From Gammaproteobacteria bacterium (GTDB lineage Bacteria; Pseudomonadota; Gammaproteobacteria; SURF-13), in the NCBI GenBank assembly GCA_003599485.1, contig QZKM01000005.1, forward strand, positions 1-56,134: a stretch of 56,134 bases of DNA, given 5' to 3'. Shown piece by piece: positions 8,400-17,508 of the stretch. Within the stretch, counting starts at the first letter, position 1. The number at the start of each line of letters is the position of its first letter. The position numbers and the translations under genes were made by a program. The notes under the pieces are model-generated. The model was not told the DNA's origin and searched no databases. It saw only the letters and a list, made by a program, of their open reading frames with translations.

Positions 8400-8831
8400 C
8401 TATTCCGTTGCCCGATCACGGGCTGCGCTTTGATGTTTCAACATTTCCTCCATCATCATCTGCATCATGTCCATGCGACGCTCCATTCTGTCATTGTCCA
8501 TCGCGCCTCCCATCACCCCGCCGTCTTCCTCGGCGCCGCTTCTCATGCCGCGCATCATTTTCATCCCCTCGTGCATACTTTGCATGTGCTCCTGTAAAAA
8601 TTTCTGGCGCTCCTTCGGATCTTTCGCTTGGTGGACCTTTTGCATTTGAGCCTGCATTTTCTTCATCTGCTCCTGCATCTGATCCATGCGGTTGCCCATG
8701 TCCACATTAAGCTTGCCCTCGGCAGTTGGCGAACCGCCCTCTTTACCCGGGTGATGCGCATCATCGGTAAAAGCGGTGGACGCGAACATGCTAACAACCA
8801 TTGCGGCAGCATATAATCTCAGCCTATTCAT
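8400..8831 (-). CDS. Met-rich periplasmic protein (short paralogue without Spy-like domain)
   Basis: The 143-residue product starts with a signal peptide (MNRLRLYAAAMVVSMFASTA, likely cleaved near residue 22) and an HHPGKEG motif. A long amphipathic helix follows that is very rich in Met, Gln and Lys (MDQMQEQMKKMQAQMQKVHQ), then a second Met-rich tail (MERRMDMMQMMMEEMLKHQ). Met-rich periplasmic helices often bind Cu(I) or Ag(I), but that is inference here. It is a paralogue of the 272-residue protein at 53556-54374. The two match at both ends, while this one lacks the central Spy/CpxP-like domain. A DUF302 gene precedes it in both places. Confidence 0.75.
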   Translation of the reverse strand: MNRLRLYAAAMVVSMFASTAFTDDAHHPGKEGGSPTAEGKLNVDMGNRMDQMQEQMKKMQAQMQKVHQAKDPKERQKFLQEHMQSMHEGMKMMRGMRSGAEEDGGVMGGAMDNDRMERRMDMMQMMMEEMLKHQSAARDRATE

Positions 8832-8855
8832 AACACTTTCCTCTCAGGTACAGCA

Positions 8856-9260
8856 TCAAGATTTAAGACTGTCACGCACGCGCTCCAGGCGTGCCTTGAC
8901 CTCTTTGCCTACGATATGCAAATCCGGGTTGTCTGACAGTTTTAATACCGCGGCCGGGTCCATGAAGGCCACGGTGATTTTTTGGTCACTTTCTTCTCGC
9001 ACGACCACATTGCATGGCAACAGCAGTCCCACATCGGGGTCGGACTCCAGGGCGCGATGCGCAAGCGGCGGATTGCAGGCGCCGAGAATGCGGTACGGCC
9101 GCCGCTCCACGTTGAGTTTGGCCTTCAACGTGGCCTGCACATCAATGTCGGTGAGCACGCCGAAGCCCTCCTTTTTCAGGGCCTCGGTGACCTTTTCGAC
9201 CGCTTTGTCAAACGGCAGATTGAGATCTGTGCTAAAGCCGTACATGCAATGAGATATCAT
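8856..9260 (-). CDS. DUF302 domain protein
   Basis: This is a 134-residue DUF302 protein. The family core is clear: [38 protein letters not shown] and [13 protein letters not shown], with two conserved Cys in the ACNPP and LPCNV motifs. DUF302 proteins are small soluble alpha/beta proteins without a proven function, often near metal or sulfur genes. It is about 80% identical to the DUF302 protein at 54399-54788, and both precede a Met-rich protein. The start at 9260 (MISHCMYGF) is favoured by a GGAG site; MYGF at 9245 is the alternative and matches the paralogue's start. Confidence 0.88.
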   Translation of the reverse strand: MISHCMYGFSTDLNLPFDKAVEKVTEALKKEGFGVLTDIDVQATLKAKLNVERRPYRILGACNPPLAHRALESDPDVGLLLPCNVVVREESDQKITVAFMDPAAVLKLSDNPDLHIVGKEVKARLERVRDSLKS

Positions 9261-9279
9261 TTCCGTTCTCCGTCACATT

Positions 9280-10023
9280 CTAGGAAGTAGGCAGTTGCCG
9301 GTATACCAGCCAGGCGGCTACCACCAGTATGAACCAGGCAAACCCCTTTGTCAGGCGCTCCAGCGCTATGCGTTGTGAGAGCACGTGGCCGAGAAACGTG
9401 CCCGCGATGGCGAACAGCGTAACCAGGCCAGCGAGCGCGTAATCAATTTGAATATGCGCGCTGTGGCCGGCGAGGCCCGCCAGGGCATTGAGCATGATGA
9501 CCAGCAGCGAAGTGCCGATCGCCTCGCGCAGGGGTATGCCGCTCAGCAGCACCAGGGCGGGCACGACCAAAAAACCGCCGCCCGCGCCCACCAGTCCGGT
9601 GAGCGCGCCTATCAAGAGTCCCTGTGCCGGGAGTTGCGCGGGCTTGACCGCGCGCGCGGTGCGCGCGATTTCAGCGCCGCGCGGGCGCAGCATCATGACG
9701 GCGCTCACAACCATTACCGCGGCGAGCAGCGACAGCAACAGCGTGGCCGGAATGAATCCGGCGGCGAATCCGCCCGCGTAGGCGCCCAGCATGCCGCCGC
9801 CGGCGAACAGCGCGCCCACGCGCCAGCGCACGTGACCGGCGCGCGCATGTTGAATGAGCGCCGCGCCCGCAGTGAGCGCCACCACGAACAGCGAGGTGCC
9901 GATCGCCGCCTGCGCGCCGATGTCCTCGTAGACGAACAGCGCCACGGTGAGCAGCGAGCCGCCGCCGCCGAACACGCCCAGCGACAGGCCGATCAGCAAG
10001 GCGAAGAACGCGGTGAGCAGCAC
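9280..10023 (-). CDS. TauE/SafE (TSUP) family sulfite/organosulfur exporter
   Basis: The 247-residue integral membrane protein has about eight helices in two related halves. Each half holds a TSUP-type glycine-rich motif (GVFGGGGSLLTVALFVY near residue 17 and GLVGAGGGFLVVPALVLL near residue 140). TauE/SafE proteins export sulfite, sulfoacetate or related anions. It lies only 3 bp after the persulfide dioxygenase gene, whose reaction yields sulfite, so export of that sulfite is the natural reading. It is the second gene of the operon that starts at 10731. Confidence 0.9.
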   Translation of the reverse strand: MLLTAFFALLIGLSLGVFGGGGSLLTVALFVYEDIGAQAAIGTSLFVVALTAGAALIQHARAGHVRWRVGALFAGGGMLGAYAGGFAAGFIPATLLLSLLAAVMVVSAVMMLRPRGAEIARTARAVKPAQLPAQGLLIGALTGLVGAGGGFLVVPALVLLSGIPLREAIGTSLLVIMLNALAGLAGHSAHIQIDYALAGLVTLFAIAGTFLGHVLSQRIALERLTKGFAWFILVVAAWLVYRQLPTS

Positions 10024-10026
10024 GCC

Positions 10027-10731
10027 TTATCCTTGCACCGCGATTTGCTCGCTGCCGCAGGCCAGGTTGGCGGGCAGCGCGCGGTCTATCTGTTTCGGAT
10101 AGGGCAGTTTCAGGTCGCGCATGATCTGAATAAACTCCACGCGCGTCTTGCCGCCCCCCAGGCGCGCATTTTTCGCCATCTCCTGCTTGATGGTGGATAC
10201 GGTGTTGCCGTTGTAGTCGTGCGCCGGGTACACCAGCGTGTCGGGCGGCAGGGTGAATAACTTTTTGTGGACGCTGTCGTATAGCCGCCCCGCGTCGCCG
10301 TGTTGAAAGTCGGTGCGGCCACAGCCGCCGATGAGCAGCGCGTCGCCGGTGAACACCCGGTCGTCCACGACGTAGGAAACGTCGGCGTTGGTGTGGCCGG
10401 GGGTGTGACGCACTTCGATGCGGATATCGCCCGCCTGCAACGTGTCGCCGTCGGATACCGGCACGTCGGCGCAGCGTGCGCCCGCGTCACGGTGCACCAC
10501 GCTTTTGCTGCCCAGCTTGTCCCGCAATGCCGCCGCGCCGGTGACGTGGTCGGCGTGCACGTGTGTTTCCAGGGTATAGACGAGCTTTAATTGTAAATCC
10601 TTGAGGAGTTGAATATAGGCGTCCGCCTCTTCCGCCACCGGGTCTATGAGCACCGCCTCGCGCGTGCGCTCGCAGCCCAGCAGATAGGTATAAGTCGAGC
10701 TGACCGGCTCGAATAATTGGCGGAAGATCAT
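10027..10731 (-). CDS. persulfide dioxygenase (ETHE1-like MBL-fold enzyme)
   Basis: This 234-residue metallo-beta-lactamase-fold enzyme probably oxidises glutathione persulfide to sulfite and glutathione. The metal motif THVHADH (His57, His59, Asp61, His62) is intact, followed by RHTPGHT, FTGDALLIGGCGRTDFQ and YPAHDY, which set ETHE1/PDO apart from glyoxalase II. The ATG at 10731 (MIFRQLFEP) matches family starts; an upstream extension is AT-rich and not protein-like. It heads the sulfur operon and is divergent from a PAS-AAA-Fis regulator, an arrangement known for sulfane-sulfur-inducible pdo genes (FisR type). Confidence 0.9.
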   Translation of the reverse strand: MIFRQLFEPVSSTYTYLLGCERTREAVLIDPVAEEADAYIQLLKDLQLKLVYTLETHVHADHVTGAAALRDKLGSKSVVHRDAGARCADVPVSDGDTLQAGDIRIEVRHTPGHTNADVSYVVDDRVFTGDALLIGGCGRTDFQHGDAGRLYDSVHKKLFTLPPDTLVYPAHDYNGNTVSTIKQEMAKNARLGGGKTRVEFIQIMRDLKLPYPKQIDRALPANLACGSEQIAVQG

Positions 10732-10895
10732 GCTTATAAAGTAGTAGGTTATCCGGGCCTTTTCAAGACATAATAGCGGCATTTATGATATATAAATAAG
10801 TAATTGTTTTAATTAAATTTTAATAATTTTATCCGATAAAGACGTTTCTGATATGTTTAATATTGATACAAAATAATGTATATTTAAGAAACATT
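10732..10895. promoter_or_regulatory. AT-rich divergent promoter region of the sulfur operon and its regulator
   Basis: This 164-bp gap between divergent genes is strikingly AT-rich against a GC-rich background. A partial palindrome, TACA-N6-TGTA (10867-10880), lies within a longer inverted repeat running from ATGTTT (10853-10858) to AAACAT (10889-10894), 38 bp before and overlapping the regulator start. It could be an operator. I found no convincing sigma-54 element (GG-N10-GC) in either direction. Confidence 0.4.
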
Positions 10896-12287
10896 ATGAA
10901 ACATATTGTGAAACCGGCTGAACAGCCCACTCCAAGGTTGAAGCGCTGGTTGCGCGCGGTGGGCGCCGAGGGCGTCATCGCCGGTGTCGCGCGGCTGTTG
11001 CCGGATGCCGCGCTGTTTGTGGTGGACAAGGAACGCACCGTCCTGCTGTGGAATGACGCCGCGGAGCGGTTGCTGGGCTTCAAGCGCGCCGAGGTGCTGG
11101 GCCAGCATTGTCTCAAGGCCAACCGCTGCGAGAGTTGCATGACAGGCTGCGGCATCGCCGAGCATGGCCGCCTGGAGGACGTGCCGCTTACCCTGTTCAA
11201 CGCCGATGGCGTGCCGGTGAAGGTGCGCAAATACGCGCAGGCGTTTTTCGACAGCCAGGGCGCGTTCGCGGGCGGGATCGAAATCCTGTTCCTGGACGAG
11301 CGCCCGGCGCAGGCTCCGGTTCCCCGGAAAACACCTGCACTGGACGCGGTGCAGTTTCACGGCATACTGAGCCGCGAGCCGGCCATGCTGCAAGTATTCG
11401 AGATTATCCGCAACGTGGCGAAGAGCGACGCCACGGTATTGCTGCGCGGCGAGTCCGGCGCCGGCAAGGAGCTGGCGGCGCGCGCGCTGCATGACGAAAG
11501 CCATCGCAGAAACGGCCCCTTCCTGATGCTGAATTGCGCCACGCTTGCGCCCAATCTGCTGGAAGACGAATTGTTCGGCCACATGCGCGGCGCATTCCCC
11601 GGCGCGATCAAGGATCAAGCCGGGGTGTTCGAGCGTGCCCACGGCGGCACCTTGCTCCTGGACGACGTGGCGGAATTGCCGCCGGAGCTGCAAGCCAAGC
11701 TGCTGCGCGTGCTGGAAGAGCGCAAGGTCACGCGCGCGGGCGGCAACAACCCGATCAGCGTGGACGTGCGCGTCGTTGCGGCCACGCATCGCTCGCTGCG
11801 CGAGCAGGTGCGGCTGGGGCGCTTCCGCGAAGACCTATTGTACCGCTTGCGCGTGGTGCCGGTGTATCTGCCGCCGCTGCGCGAGCGGCGCGGCGACGTG
11901 CCGCTGCTGCTGTGGCACTTTATCGAGCAGCGCAACGCGCGCGAGACGAGGCGCATCGAGCGCATTGCGCCGGAGGCGATGCGCGTGCTGCTGGACTATC
12001 ACTGGCCCGGCAACGTGCGCGAATTGCAAAACGTGCTGGAGTATGCCTTTGCCGTGGGACGCGGCAGCGAACTGGTGTTGCACGACCTGCCGCCGGAATT
12101 CCGTGAGACGGGCGAGGGCGCTCCGGCAATAACCGGTGAGCGCTCCCTGTTGCTGGATGAAGCGCAACGCATACGTATCGCACTGCGCGACACCCGAGGC
12201 CACACCGGTAAGGCCGCAGGCCTCCTCGGCATGAGCCGCGCCACCCTGTGGCGCAAACGCAAACAGTACGGGATTGATAACGTGTGA
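10896..12287 (+). CDS. PAS-AAA+-Fis transcriptional regulator (sigma-54 activator family, atypical GAFPGA loop)
   Basis: The 463-residue regulator has three parts. An N-terminal PAS domain (about residues 30-135) carries a Cys cluster C72-x5-C78-x2-C81-x3-C85. A AAA+ domain (about 155-390) has Walker A GESGAGKE and Walker [11 protein letters not shown] Fis-type helix-turn-helix (about 420-462) includes [20 protein letters not shown]. The sigma-54-contacting loop reads GAFPGA instead of GAFTGA, an unusual change at the critical Thr. ATG 10896 is preferred over a TTG 33 bases upstream. Divergent from the persulfide dioxygenase operon, it probably senses sulfane sulfur or redox state, in the manner of FisR. 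Confidence 0.85.
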   Translation: MKHIVKPAEQPTPRLKRWLRAVGAEGVIAGVARLLPDAALFVVDKERTVLLWNDAAERLLGFKRAEVLGQHCLKANRCESCMTGCGIAEHGRLEDVPLTLFNADGVPVKVRKYAQAFFDSQGAFAGGIEILFLDERPAQAPVPRKTPALDAVQFHGILSREPAMLQVFEIIRNVAKSDATVLLRGESGAGKELAARALHDESHRRNGPFLMLNCATLAPNLLEDELFGHMRGAFPGAIKDQAGVFERAHGGTLLLDDVAELPPELQAKLLRVLEERKVTRAGGNNPISVDVRVVAATHRSLREQVRLGRFREDLLYRLRVVPVYLPPLRERRGDVPLLLWHFIEQRNARETRRIERIAPEAMRVLLDYHWPGNVRELQNVLEYAFAVGRGSELVLHDLPPEFRETGEGAPAITGERSLLLDEAQRIRIALRDTRGHTGKAAGLLGMSRATLWRKRKQYGIDNV

Positions 12288-12307
12288 GGGGGCGGGAACG
12301 CTGGAAA

Positions 12308-12383
12308 TGGTGGGCCGTGTGCGAATCGAACGCACGACCAACGGATTAAAAGTCCGCTGCTCTACCGGCTGAGCTAACGGCCC
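12308..12383 (-). tRNA. tRNA-Lys (anticodon TTT), CCA encoded
   Basis: On the minus strand the 76-nt gene folds as a full cloverleaf. It has acceptor GGGCCGT, D-arm GCTCAGCCGGTAGAGC, anticodon stem-loop CGGACTTTTAATCCG with TTT at the centre, T-arm GTGCGTTCGATTCGCAC, and an encoded CCA at 12310-12308. It lies just downstream of queC, a neighbour seen in many gammaproteobacteria. The next 150 bp toward queC hold only a G/A-rich stretch and no gene. Confidence 0.97.
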
Positions 12384-12536
12384 GGGTAATATAAGGCGCG
12401 CGCAGCGCCTCGGCTCGTTCCTTGGCCCCTCGCTTCGCTCTCCCCCAGGGAGAGGGGATGGGGATGAGGGCAACTTTCTATTTTAATGCGTATAGCCAAG
12501 GAACACCAATTTAATTACAGTTCCGGCGTGTGAAGG

Positions 12537-13238
12537 CTATTGATAACGGGTAGGGTCGGCGATGGCGGCGGCCTTGAAGCCCGCGGCGCGCAGGCGGCAG
12601 GCGTCGCACTTGCCGCAGGCACGGCCTTGCGCATCGGCGGTGTAGCAGGAGACGGTGAGCGAAAAATCCACGCCCAGCCGCGCGCCTTCCTTGATGATCT
12701 CCGCCTTGCTCAGGTGTATCAGCGGCGTGTGCAGGGTGAAGCGCGCGCCTTCCACGCCCGCCTTGGTGGCGACATTGGCGAGCTTGGCGAAGGCTTCGAT
12801 AAACTGCGGACGGCAGTCGGGGTAGCCGGAATAATCCACCGCATTCACGCCGATGAAGATGTCAAAGGCGTGCAGCACCTCAGCCCAGGCCAGGGCGAGG
12901 GCGAGGAACACCGTGTTGCGCGCGGGAACGTAGGTCACCGGGATGCCCGCGCCCGCCTGTTGCGGTACGCCGATGGCGCGGTCGGTGAGCGCCGAGCCGC
13001 CGATGGCGGCAAGGTCAATTTTGACGACTTTGTGTTCCAGCGCGCTGAGCTGTTTTGAAATCCGCGCGGCGGCGTTCAACTCGGCTCGGTGGCGTTGACC
13101 ATAGTCAAACGCCAGCGTGTAACACTGAAAGCCCGCCTCGCGCGCGATGGCCAGAGTGGTGGCCGAGTCCATGCCGCCGGACAGCAGCACCACCGCCTTG
13201 GTGTGCTGCGCGGTGAAGGGAATGACGGCGGCGCTCAT
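12537..13238 (-). CDS. queC: 7-cyano-7-deazaguanine synthase
   Basis: QueC converts 7-carboxy-7-deazaguanine to preQ0, using ammonia and ATP, in queuosine synthesis. The 233-residue protein shows the PP-loop motif [15 protein letters not shown] (about residues 16-30) and the C-terminal zinc site [14 protein letters not shown] with an upstream SCY. The start overlaps the queE stop (TAATG), so translation is coupled. It ends the long yebC-to-queC minus-strand block. No oddities are seen. Confidence 0.97.
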   Translation of the reverse strand: MSAAVIPFTAQHTKAVVLLSGGMDSATTLAIAREAGFQCYTLAFDYGQRHRAELNAAARISKQLSALEHKVVKIDLAAIGGSALTDRAIGVPQQAGAGIPVTYVPARNTVFLALALAWAEVLHAFDIFIGVNAVDYSGYPDCRPQFIEAFAKLANVATKAGVEGARFTLHTPLIHLSKAEIIKEGARLGVDFSLTVSCYTADAQGRACGKCDACRLRAAGFKAAAIADPTRYQ

Positions 13239-13924
13239 TATTTACCGGGCACGTCGCCCCACAGGTATTTATGCAACTGGATTTGCAGGCGCACAGGGAG
13301 GCGGTCCTGCAATATCCAGTCGGCCAGTCCGGTGGCGCTCAACTGCCGGTGGCTGGGTGAAAACAGAATCTCGCACGGAAATGAATGGCGTTTGAGCAGG
13401 TCCTTCGCCCATTCGTAATCCGCGCGGTCGCAGATCACGAATTTCACCTCGTCGCGCGGCGTCAGGTGCGCGATGTTGGAGTAAAGATTTTTGTCCGCTT
13501 CTCCGGAGCCCGGCGTCTTGATATCCAGCACCTTGACCACGCGCGCATCCACCTGCGACACATCCAGCGCGCCGCCGGTTTCCAGCGAGACCTCGTAACC
13601 TTGATCGCACAGCGCGTTCAATAAACCTAAACAGGGCTTTTGCGCCAGCGGCTCGCCTCCGGTGACGGTGACGTAACGGGGGGCATACTCCGCCACGCGC
13701 GCCAGGATTTGATCCAGACCCATCCATTCGCCGCCGTGAAACGCATACGCCGTGTCGCAATAGCCGCAGCGCAGCGGGCAGCCGGTGAGGCGCACGAACA
13801 CGGTGGGCAGGCCCGCGGTGCGTGTCTCGCCTTGCAGGGAATAAAAGATTTCCGTGACGCGCAGACGTGATTGCGCAGCGTCCACGGGTTTGGAAACCGG
13901 GTGGTCGAGCAGGGCTTCGGGCAT
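13238..13924 (-). CDS. queE: 7-carboxy-7-deazaguanine synthase
   Basis: This radical SAM enzyme contracts 6-carboxytetrahydropterin to 7-carboxy-7-deazaguanine, the step before QueC. The 228-residue protein has FYSLQGE at the start of the core and the cluster motif CPLRCGYC (Cx3Cx2C, about residues 50-57). It also has [11 protein letters not shown] for SAM binding and [11 protein letters not shown] near the end. The length matches the E. coli type (223). It follows cpoB in the tol-pal locus and overlaps queC by one base. Confidence 0.95.
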   Translation of the reverse strand: MPEALLDHPVSKPVDAAQSRLRVTEIFYSLQGETRTAGLPTVFVRLTGCPLRCGYCDTAYAFHGGEWMGLDQILARVAEYAPRYVTVTGGEPLAQKPCLGLLNALCDQGYEVSLETGGALDVSQVDARVVKVLDIKTPGSGEADKNLYSNIAHLTPRDEVKFVICDRADYEWAKDLLKRHSFPCEILFSPSHRQLSATGLADWILQDRLPVRLQIQLHKYLWGDVPGK

Positions 13925-13953
13925 GCGGGTATTTTACACCCGCCGGACGTGGT

Positions 13954-14757
13954 CTAACGCCCTTCCTTTTTCATTCTTTGCAGGCGGCTGCCGGCCAATT
14001 GGGCGACCTGTGTGCCGGGGTAATTTTTTATCACTTCATTGAGCGCATTACGCGCCTCGTTCCATGCGCCGGTTTCGTAATGCACAAATCCGATCTTGAG
14101 CGCGGCATCGGGCCGCTTGGCGCTGCCGGGATGGTTTTCCAAAACGGCCTGAAACGCCTGCAAGGCCTCCTTGAAGCGGCGCGTGACGTAATAGGTTTCA
14201 CCCAGCCAGTATTGCGCCTTGTCGGCATTCGCGCCGTTCGGATAACGGTTTAAATAATCCTTGAACGCCGCAATCGCCTTGTCGTAGCGCGCTTCCTTGA
14301 GCAGCGTAAAGGCTTGGCTGTAGGCGGCTTCCTGTTCCGCGCCCGCGACAGGCTTGGCGCCGGATTTTTCCGCGGGAACGGGTGGCGCCGGCCCGGGTTG
14401 CAAGTCCGCCGTCTCCGGTAAACTGCCGGACTCCGCTCCGCTCACAGGAGGAGAGGCCGCGAGCTGCTTTTCGATCCCGGACAGCCTGCGGTCGAAATCG
14501 CGCAAGGCATTGAGTTGCCCTTGCTTTAGTTCGCCGAGGCCATGACCCTGCTCCTCAAGCCCGCCTCGCAGGCGTTGCAATTCCCGCTGCATGGCGTCCA
14601 GGCGCGAGATGATCTCGCCCTGGTTTTCCAGCATACGTTCCAGGCGCGCGATGCGCTCTTCCGGCGTAAGCGGTTTGCGCCCCTCCTCCGCGCCGGCAAT
14701 CAGCACGGGGAGGAGTAGCGCAAAGAAACAAAGCGCGCGGGAGCGCGGCATCATCAA
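13954..14757 (-). CDS. cpoB: Tol-Pal system coordinator CpoB (YbgF)
   Basis: This 267-residue periplasmic protein has a signal peptide (about residues 1-23), an N-terminal coiled coil (about 35-95, rich in Glu, Arg and Leu) that trimerises in E. coli CpoB, a Pro/Ala linker, and C-terminal TPR repeats from about 142. The TPR part includes AAYSQAFTLLKEARYDKAIA and AQYWLGETYYV. CpoB couples outer-membrane constriction by Tol-Pal with septal peptidoglycan synthesis. Its start overlaps the pal stop by ATGA. Confidence 0.94.
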   Translation of the reverse strand: MMMPRSRALCFFALLLPVLIAGAEEGRKPLTPEERIARLERMLENQGEIISRLDAMQRELQRLRGGLEEQGHGLGELKQGQLNALRDFDRRLSGIEKQLAASPPVSGAESGSLPETADLQPGPAPPVPAEKSGAKPVAGAEQEAAYSQAFTLLKEARYDKAIAAFKDYLNRYPNGANADKAQYWLGETYYVTRRFKEALQAFQAVLENHPGSAKRPDAALKIGFVHYETGAWNEARNALNEVIKNYPGTQVAQLAGSRLQRMKKEGR

Positions 14758-15281
14758 CGTCTGGTGTAGACGATCTCGACGCGCCGGTTCTGACTCCAGG
14801 CGGTTTCATCGTGACCGTCCGCCACCGGCTTCTCTTCGCCGTAGCTTACGGTTTGAATCTGCGCGCTGGCCGCGCCTTCCGCGAGTAACAGGGAGCGCAC
14901 CGCGTTGGCGCGCCGCTCTCCCAGCGCCAGGTTGTATTCGCGCGAGCCACGCTCATCGGCGTGGCCTTCCAGGGTGACGGCGGCCTCCGGGTTTTGCGAC
15001 AGGTAGCGCGCGTGCGCGGAAACGGTGAAGCGGAACTCGCTTCTCACCTCGCTGCTGTCGAATTCAAAGTAAATGAGACGCTTGGCGAGGGGACTGCTGG
15101 GATCATCCAACTCGGTGCCGGCAAACGTCCCGTCTCCGCCCGCGCCTTGCGTGACGCCCCCTTCCAGGCCGGCGCCGCGCTCTTCAACCGCTACCCCCTC
15201 CTGTTTGACCGGCTTGGCTGGGCAGCCGAACAGCAAAGCGGCGGGCAGCACGATAAGCAATAACTGATTGATGCGTTTCAT
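14754..15281 (-). CDS. pal: peptidoglycan-associated lipoprotein Pal
   Basis: Pal is an outer-membrane lipoprotein that binds peptidoglycan through an OmpA-like domain and TolB on its other face. The 175-residue precursor has a lipoprotein signal ending LLFGC (lipidated Cys20) and a flexible linker. The OmpA domain (about 65-175) has YFEFDSSEVR, VTLEGHADERGSREYNLALG and RRANAVRSLL. Context: downstream of tolB, upstream of cpoB. Confidence 0.97.
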   Translation of the reverse strand: MKRINQLLLIVLPAALLFGCPAKPVKQEGVAVEERGAGLEGGVTQGAGGDGTFAGTELDDPSSPLAKRLIYFEFDSSEVRSEFRFTVSAHARYLSQNPEAAVTLEGHADERGSREYNLALGERRANAVRSLLLAEGAASAQIQTVSYGEEKPVADGHDETAWSQNRRVEIVYTRR

Positions 15282-15302
15282 CTCATCACTCCTTGGTTGT
15301 GG

Positions 15303-16619
15303 TTACTGTTGAAGAATCAAACGGCGGCCGAACGGCGACCAGGCGGCCTCGCGCACATCCCCCTCTTGCAGCAGCAGGCGTTGCTGCACGCGTCCATCCA
15401 CCGACACCGCCGCGAGCACGCCCTTTTTGCCGTCATGGGTGGCGTAAATAATCATGGCGCCGTTAGGCGCAAAGCTCGGCGACTCGTCCAGCGTGCGGTC
15501 GGTAAGCACGCGCAGCGCCCTGGTTTCCAGGTCCAGCAGCGCGATGCGGTATTGGCCGCGCGCGCCGTGCACCATGGCGAGTAGTTTACCATCCGGCGAG
15601 TAGCGCCCGCGTGCATTATAATCGCCTTCAAAGGTGATGCGCTGCGCATTGCCGCCGCCGGCGGGCATGACGTATAGCTGCGGCTTGCCGCCGCGGTCGG
15701 AAGTGAACACGATGCGCTGGCCGTCCGGCGACCAGGCCGCTTCGGTGTCTATCGCGGGGTTGCTGGTGAGCCGCTCCAGAATCTTGCTCGCCAGGTTCAT
15801 CACGTAAATCTCCGGGTTTCCGTCCTTGGACAGCGTGAGCGCGAGCCGCGTTCCGTCCGGCGACCAGGCGGGCGCGCCGTTCAGGCCCGGAAACGAGGCG
15901 AGCAACTCGCGCTTGCCGCTGGCGACCTCCTGGATGTAAATCTGGGCGCGCTTGTTTTCAAACGACAAATAGGCAAGCCGCGTTCCGTCCGGCGACCAGG
16001 CGGGCGACAGCAGCGGCTGTTTGGAGGTGAGGATGGTCTGCGGATTGTAGCCGTCGGCGTCCGCCACTTGCAGCGCGTAGCTCTGCTGTTTCGGAGCGAC
16101 GTTGGATACGGTTACATAGGCGATGCGTGTGTTGAATGCACCGGGCTGGCCGGTGAGTTTCTCATAAATGATGTCGCTGATCTGGTGCGCGGCGCGGCGC
16201 AATTCCTGCGCCCCGGCCGGAATGCTGTAACCGGTGATGCGCGCGCCGCGAAACACGTCGAACAATTCGAATTGCACGTTGTATTGTCCGCCGGCCGTGG
16301 CGCGCACCTTGCCCACTACCAGGTAGTCGGAACCGAGCGCGCGCCAGTCGCGGAAGTTGACTTCACTGCCTTGATGCGGGCGCGCGAGCAAATCCTTCTC
16401 CGGCAGCGGGGCGAAGCGCCCGCTGCGTTTGAGATTGTTCGTCACGATGGCGCTCACGTTCTCCGGCGGCAGTCCCTGGCCCTCCACGCCAAACGGCACG
16501 ATGGCGATCGGCAGCGCGCCTTCCGCGCCGCCGGTGATTTCAATGGTCAGCGCGGCCTGCGCGCGCGGTAACAGAGCAAGCAGGGCCGCGGCCAGTAATG
16601 TATGCAATATGCGTTTCAA
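15303..16619 (-). CDS. tolB: Tol-Pal translocation protein TolB
   Basis: TolB is a periplasmic protein that shuttles between TolA and Pal. The 438-residue precursor has a signal peptide (about 1-22) followed by an N-terminal alpha/beta domain ([17 protein letters not shown], residues 29-45). A C-terminal beta-propeller carries repeated [19 protein letters not shown] motifs (from about residue 205). The length is typical (E. coli 430). It lies between tolA and pal. Confidence 0.97.
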   Translation of the reverse strand: MKRILHTLLAAALLALLPRAQAALTIEITGGAEGALPIAIVPFGVEGQGLPPENVSAIVTNNLKRSGRFAPLPEKDLLARPHQGSEVNFRDWRALGSDYLVVGKVRATAGGQYNVQFELFDVFRGARITGYSIPAGAQELRRAAHQISDIIYEKLTGQPGAFNTRIAYVTVSNVAPKQQSYALQVADADGYNPQTILTSKQPLLSPAWSPDGTRLAYLSFENKRAQIYIQEVASGKRELLASFPGLNGAPAWSPDGTRLALTLSKDGNPEIYVMNLASKILERLTSNPAIDTEAAWSPDGQRIVFTSDRGGKPQLYVMPAGGGNAQRITFEGDYNARGRYSPDGKLLAMVHGARGQYRIALLDLETRALRVLTDRTLDESPSFAPNGAMIIYATHDGKKGVLAAVSVDGRVQQRLLLQEGDVREAAWSPFGRRLILQQ

Positions 16620-16631
16620 GTCGCCCTTCCT

Positions 16632-17507
16632 TTAGGGTTTAAATACAAAATCCAATTCACGAAAATAGTCGAACAACGACGCATCAGGCGGCAGCGGCAA
16701 GGGGCTGGCCTTGTGCACCGCGGTTTCCACCGAACGGTCGAATAATTCATCGCCACTGCTCACCACCACGCGCGCGTCGCTCACCACCCCGCCCGGTATC
16801 AGGCGCACGCGCACGGTGCAGGACATGTCCGCCGTGGCGCTGGCGGGCTTGAGCCAATTGCGCCGCACCTTTTGTTCGATGAGCCGGGTGTACTCCGCGA
16901 TGGCGCTCTGCGCCTGCGCCTTGCGCGCCTGTTCCGCGGCGGCCCGCTCCTCTGTTTCAAGCTGCTCCTTTAATTGCTGCTCCGCGCGCTTTTTCTCTTC
17001 TTCTATTTTACGTTTCGCCTCACGTTCGGCCAAGCGTTTTTGTTCATCTTTTTTGGCCTTTTCCTGCGCGAGGCGCTGCTGCTCAGCCTGCTGTTGACGC
17101 AATTTCTCCAGGCGCTCCGCCTCCGCCTTGCGTTGCGTCTCCAGTTCGGCGAGACGCTGTTGCTCCTGTTCCCGCTCGCGCCTGGCCTTCTCCGCTTCCT
17201 GCTCCAACCGCTTGAGACGCTGCTGTTCCTGTTCGCGCGCCTGCTTCGCCTGTTCCGCCTCCTGTTCCAGTTTTTGGAGGCGCCGCTGCTCTTCCTCCTG
17301 CTTCTTGCGCTCCGCTTCCTTGAGCTTTTCCTGTTCGGCCCTGACCCTGGTTTCGTCCACCACCGCGGCCTGCACCGTTTCCACCTGGGTAGCAGGCGCG
17401 GGTTTGCGCGTCCAGTCGAGGCTTATCACCAGTGCGGCGATGAGCGCGACGTGCACCGCCACGGCGAGCGCCAGGGCCCGCGGATTATTGCGCAACTCTT
17501 TTAACAT
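16632..17507 (-). CDS. tolA: TolA, inner-membrane spanning Tol-Pal protein
   Basis: This 291-residue TolA has one N-terminal membrane helix (about residues 13-31) and a long charged coiled coil of Lys/Glu/Gln/Ala (about 55-195). A C-terminal globular domain follows, with RRNWLKPASATADMSCTVRV and GDELFDRSVETAVHKASPL. It transmits TolQ-TolR proton-motive energy to the outer membrane. The coiled coil is shorter than in E. coli TolA (421 residues), as in many other gammaproteobacteria. tolR ends only 1 bp upstream. Confidence 0.94.
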   Translation of the reverse strand: MLKELRNNPRALALAVAVHVALIAALVISLDWTRKPAPATQVETVQAAVVDETRVRAEQEKLKEAERKKQEEEQRRLQKLEQEAEQAKQAREQEQQRLKRLEQEAEKARREREQEQQRLAELETQRKAEAERLEKLRQQQAEQQRLAQEKAKKDEQKRLAEREAKRKIEEEKKRAEQQLKEQLETEERAAAEQARKAQAQSAIAEYTRLIEQKVRRNWLKPASATADMSCTVRVRLIPGGVVSDARVVVSSGDELFDRSVETAVHKASPLPLPPDASLFDYFRELDFVFKP

Positions 17508-17508
17508 T

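Noticed and set aside
10863-10895. TTG start for the PAS-AAA-Fis regulator
   Set aside because: The added residues ([11 protein letters not shown]) are encoded by the AT-rich promoter region, and an ATG with better context lies at 10896.
10732-10895. Sigma-54 promoter for the persulfide dioxygenase operon
   Set aside because: I looked for GG-N10-GC on both strands and saw none. The regulator's GAFPGA loop also argues against a standard sigma-54 mechanism.
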